This document shows positions 62,471 through 64,000 of a stretch of 64,000 nucleotides of DNA, in pieces. The stretch's first letter is position 1; every line of letters starts with the position of its first letter. This stretch comes from Pseudomonadota bacterium (lineage in GTDB: Bacteria; Desulfobacterota; Desulfobacteria; Desulfobacterales; JAHIVH01). The notes beneath the pieces are model-generated. The model saw nothing but the letters and a program-made list of their open reading frames with translations, searched no databases and had not been told where the DNA came from. The position numbers were made by a program, and so were the translations under genes. Location: the NCBI GenBank assembly GCA_018816735.1, contig JAHIVH010000034.1, forward strand, positions 62,001 to 126,000, in the 5' to 3' direction.

Positions 62471-63709
62471 ATGAAGTTTGATAAATATGCCATTTCAGAG
62501 GAAATAAAGAAAAACCTGAGACAGATGGGTTTTAAACGGCCAACGGATATTCAGTTCAAATCCATCCCCTCCATCCTGAACGGAGAGGATGTTCTGGCCA
62601 TTGCCCAGACCGGAACAGGAAAGACAGCGGCCTTTGCCATTCCGGTAATCGCAAAAATTCATCAGGCCAAAACCAGCAAACGATCCCTGGGAATCACATG
62701 CCTGGTGATGGTACCCACCCGTGAACTGGCCATGCAGATCGGCGAGGTTTTCAACCAGCTGGCCAGACATACCCGGGTTAAAACTTTCGCCCTTTACGGA
62801 GGGGTCGAGCAAGATGCCCAGATCAAAAAACTTCAGGACGGCATCGATATTCTGGTGGCGACGCCGGGCCGCATGTTCGATCTGATCAGTCAGGGTCACC
62901 TCCGGATTGGCAGCATCGACACCCTGGTCCTGGACGAGGCGGATCGCATGCTGGACATGGGCTTTATCAAGGATATCAAACAGATCAAACAAAAGCTCAC
63001 CCGCAAACATCAGACACTTTTCTTTTCAGCCACGATTGACAGGAATATAAAAAAACTCGCGTTTTCCCAGGTGAAAAGTTCGGCCATCCGGATTCAGATT
63101 TCACCTGAAGACCGGGTGTCAAGGAATGTATCTCATGCTGTAATGCCTGTGGCCATGGATGACAAGCGATTCTTCCTGGAACATTACATCAAGGATAACC
63201 CGGACGCCAAGATCATCGTATTCGTCCGTACCAGAGTGCGTGCCGAAAGAGTATATAAGGCTATGGAACGGGTAGGGATTCCCACCGTAACCATCCATGG
63301 GGACAAAGACCAGACAGAACGTTCCGAAGGTATGGCTGCGTTCAGGCAGGGGGACTGCAGGATTCTGATCGCCACTGACGTCAGCGCACGAGGAATAGAT
63401 ATCCCGGACGTCACTGTCGTGATCAACTATGATCTCCCCACCGAACCCGAGTATTATGTCCACCGAGTGGGCCGGACCGGCCGGGGTACGAACAAAGGCA
63501 TCGCCATTTCCTTTTGCAGCCCTGAGGAAAAAGAAAGTCTTGAGGCCATTGAACGTTTTCTGAACGCACCGATTGAGCGGCTGACTGTAAGCAAACGGGA
63601 CTACGCCGAAACCATTGAACTTCATGACAGGCAAGATGATGTAATGGCCCTTATCGAGGCCAATGAAAACCGGAAAAAAAAGAGAAAAGGCAAATCCGGA
63701 AAATCATAA
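62471..63709 (+). CDS. rhlE: DEAD-box RNA helicase, RhlE type
   Basis: The 412-residue protein has all DEAD-box motifs in order: Q motif region FKRPTDIQ, Walker A AQTGTGKT, VPTRELAMQ, TPGRMFDLI, VLDEADRMLDMG, SAT, IVFVRTR, ATDVSARGIDIP and HRVGRTGR. The tail is short and basic (KKKRKGKSGKS), as in RhlE/SrmB-like enzymes. It unwinds RNA duplexes in ribosome assembly or mRNA decay, often at low temperature. A good ribosome site (AGAGGAA, about 9 bases upstream) supports ATG 62471. The exact subfamily name is uncertain. Confidence 0.93.
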   Translation: MKFDKYAISEEIKKNLRQMGFKRPTDIQFKSIPSILNGEDVLAIAQTGTGKTAAFAIPVIAKIHQAKTSKRSLGITCLVMVPTRELAMQIGEVFNQLARHTRVKTFALYGGVEQDAQIKKLQDGIDILVATPGRMFDLISQGHLRIGSIDTLVLDEADRMLDMGFIKDIKQIKQKLTRKHQTLFFSATIDRNIKKLAFSQVKSSAIRIQISPEDRVSRNVSHAVMPVAMDDKRFFLEHYIKDNPDAKIIVFVRTRVRAERVYKAMERVGIPTVTIHGDKDQTERSEGMAAFRQGDCRILIATDVSARGIDIPDVTVVINYDLPTEPEYYVHRVGRTGRGTNKGIAISFCSPEEKESLEAIERFLNAPIERLTVSKRDYAETIELHDRQDDVMALIEANENRKKKRKGKSGKS

Positions 63710-63795
63710 TAGAAACAAAGTGATAATCATAGCGACATGTTACTGTTTTCACATATTTAATTTATGGTAATTCAGATTTTGATGAAGGAGGGTGT

Positions 63796-64000
63796 ATGAC
63801 CGGCAGATTTGTTATCATTTTATTGGCACTGGTATGCTTTCTTGGAGGCTTCGCATGTTCAAAACGTCCGGATGATGCGTCGAAAAAGGGTGCTATTGAA
63901 CAAGTAACTGAAAAAGTGGCAGATGATGCACTTCATTCCATTCAAGACCCGATCAATCAGGCAAAAGCTGTGCAAAATATTTCCGCAGACAGACAAAAAA
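63796..64000 (+). CDS. Lipoprotein, unknown function (cut by the window end)
   Basis: ATG 63796 has a strong AAGGAGGG site 3-10 bases upstream, and the frame is open to the window edge (68 codons). The start encodes a lipoprotein signal: a hydrophobic stretch VIILLALVCFLGGFAC with the lipobox cysteine. After it come charged, helical residues (SKRPDDASKKGAIEQV, then TEKVADDALHSIQDPINQAK). No family is recognised. Membrane-anchored small lipoproteins with such a helical part are common in Desulfobacterota. Confidence 0.75.
   Translation, partial: MTGRFVIILLALVCFLGGFACSKRPDDASKKGAIEQVTEKVADDALHSIQDPINQAKAVQNISADRQK

Overview
The window looks like the chromosome of an anaerobic Gram-negative bacterium of the Desulfobacterota, most likely a sulfate reducer of the Desulfobacteria. 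The evidence is a two-iron desulfoferrodoxin, a DsrE-like protein, a rubredoxin-type NADH oxidoreductase, a rhodanese/rubrerythrin-like fusion, multiheme c-type cytochromes, many lipoproteins and outer-membrane barrels, and an MSHA-type pilus cluster. No rRNA, tRNA, CRISPR array, integrase or intact insertion sequence was seen.

Layout. 1-2.7 kb: tail of an L-2-hydroxyglutarate oxidase-like gene, then a graveyard: an alkyl sulfatase with an internal deletion and frameshift, and a QueG-like iron-sulfur gene fragment fused to an alpha/beta-hydrolase fragment. 2.7-6.7 kb: an AT-rich island with a secreted LamG protein and, divergent from it, a porin / pentaheme / dodecaheme-type cytochrome operon that looks like an outer-membrane electron conduit. 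The island is bounded by two 83-bp direct repeats derived from QueG-like gene tails. 6.8-17 kb: HerA-like ATPase, MscL, a GC-rich katG behind a Fur-type operator, a PerR-like gene that has lost its 5' end, then alcohol dehydrogenase, pdxA and uvrA. 17-18.8 kb: a beta-barrel protein.

18.9-33.6 kb is one large minus-strand cluster for an MSHA-like pilus (type IV / type II secretion family): a 1150-residue prepilin-like adhesin with two LamG domains, a pilin, PilO-, PilM/N-, MshK- and MshN-like inner-membrane proteins, a secretin, the assembly ATPase, the platform protein and an ExeA/MshM-like ATPase. The ATPase carries two MshEN-type motifs, so cyclic di-GMP control is likely; a PilZ protein lies further on at 44.9 kb.

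33.8-44.9 kb is mostly redox and stress defence: msrA, a DsrE-like gene, desulfoferrodoxin, rhodanese-ferritin fusion, two flavoprotein oxidoreductases (one fused to a TVP38/DedA membrane domain, one to two rubredoxins), mntP, nhaA and exonuclease III. Convergent gene junctions here hold inverted and tandem short repeats. 45-57.5 kb holds signalling genes: PilZ, a broken hybrid kinase, a penicillin-acylase-type hydrolase, a MarR/DUF4442 pair with a palindromic operator, an AraC regulator, and two sensor kinases that overlap. 57.6-64 kb: an LVIVD beta-propeller lipoprotein, MltD, a DEAD-box helicase and a lipoprotein cut by the window edge.

The most interesting items are the porin-cytochrome conduit with its modular heme repeats and flanking duplications, the pilus cluster with its giant LamG prepilin, and a family of octamer repeats that also sits at the point where the perR gene lost its 5' end.
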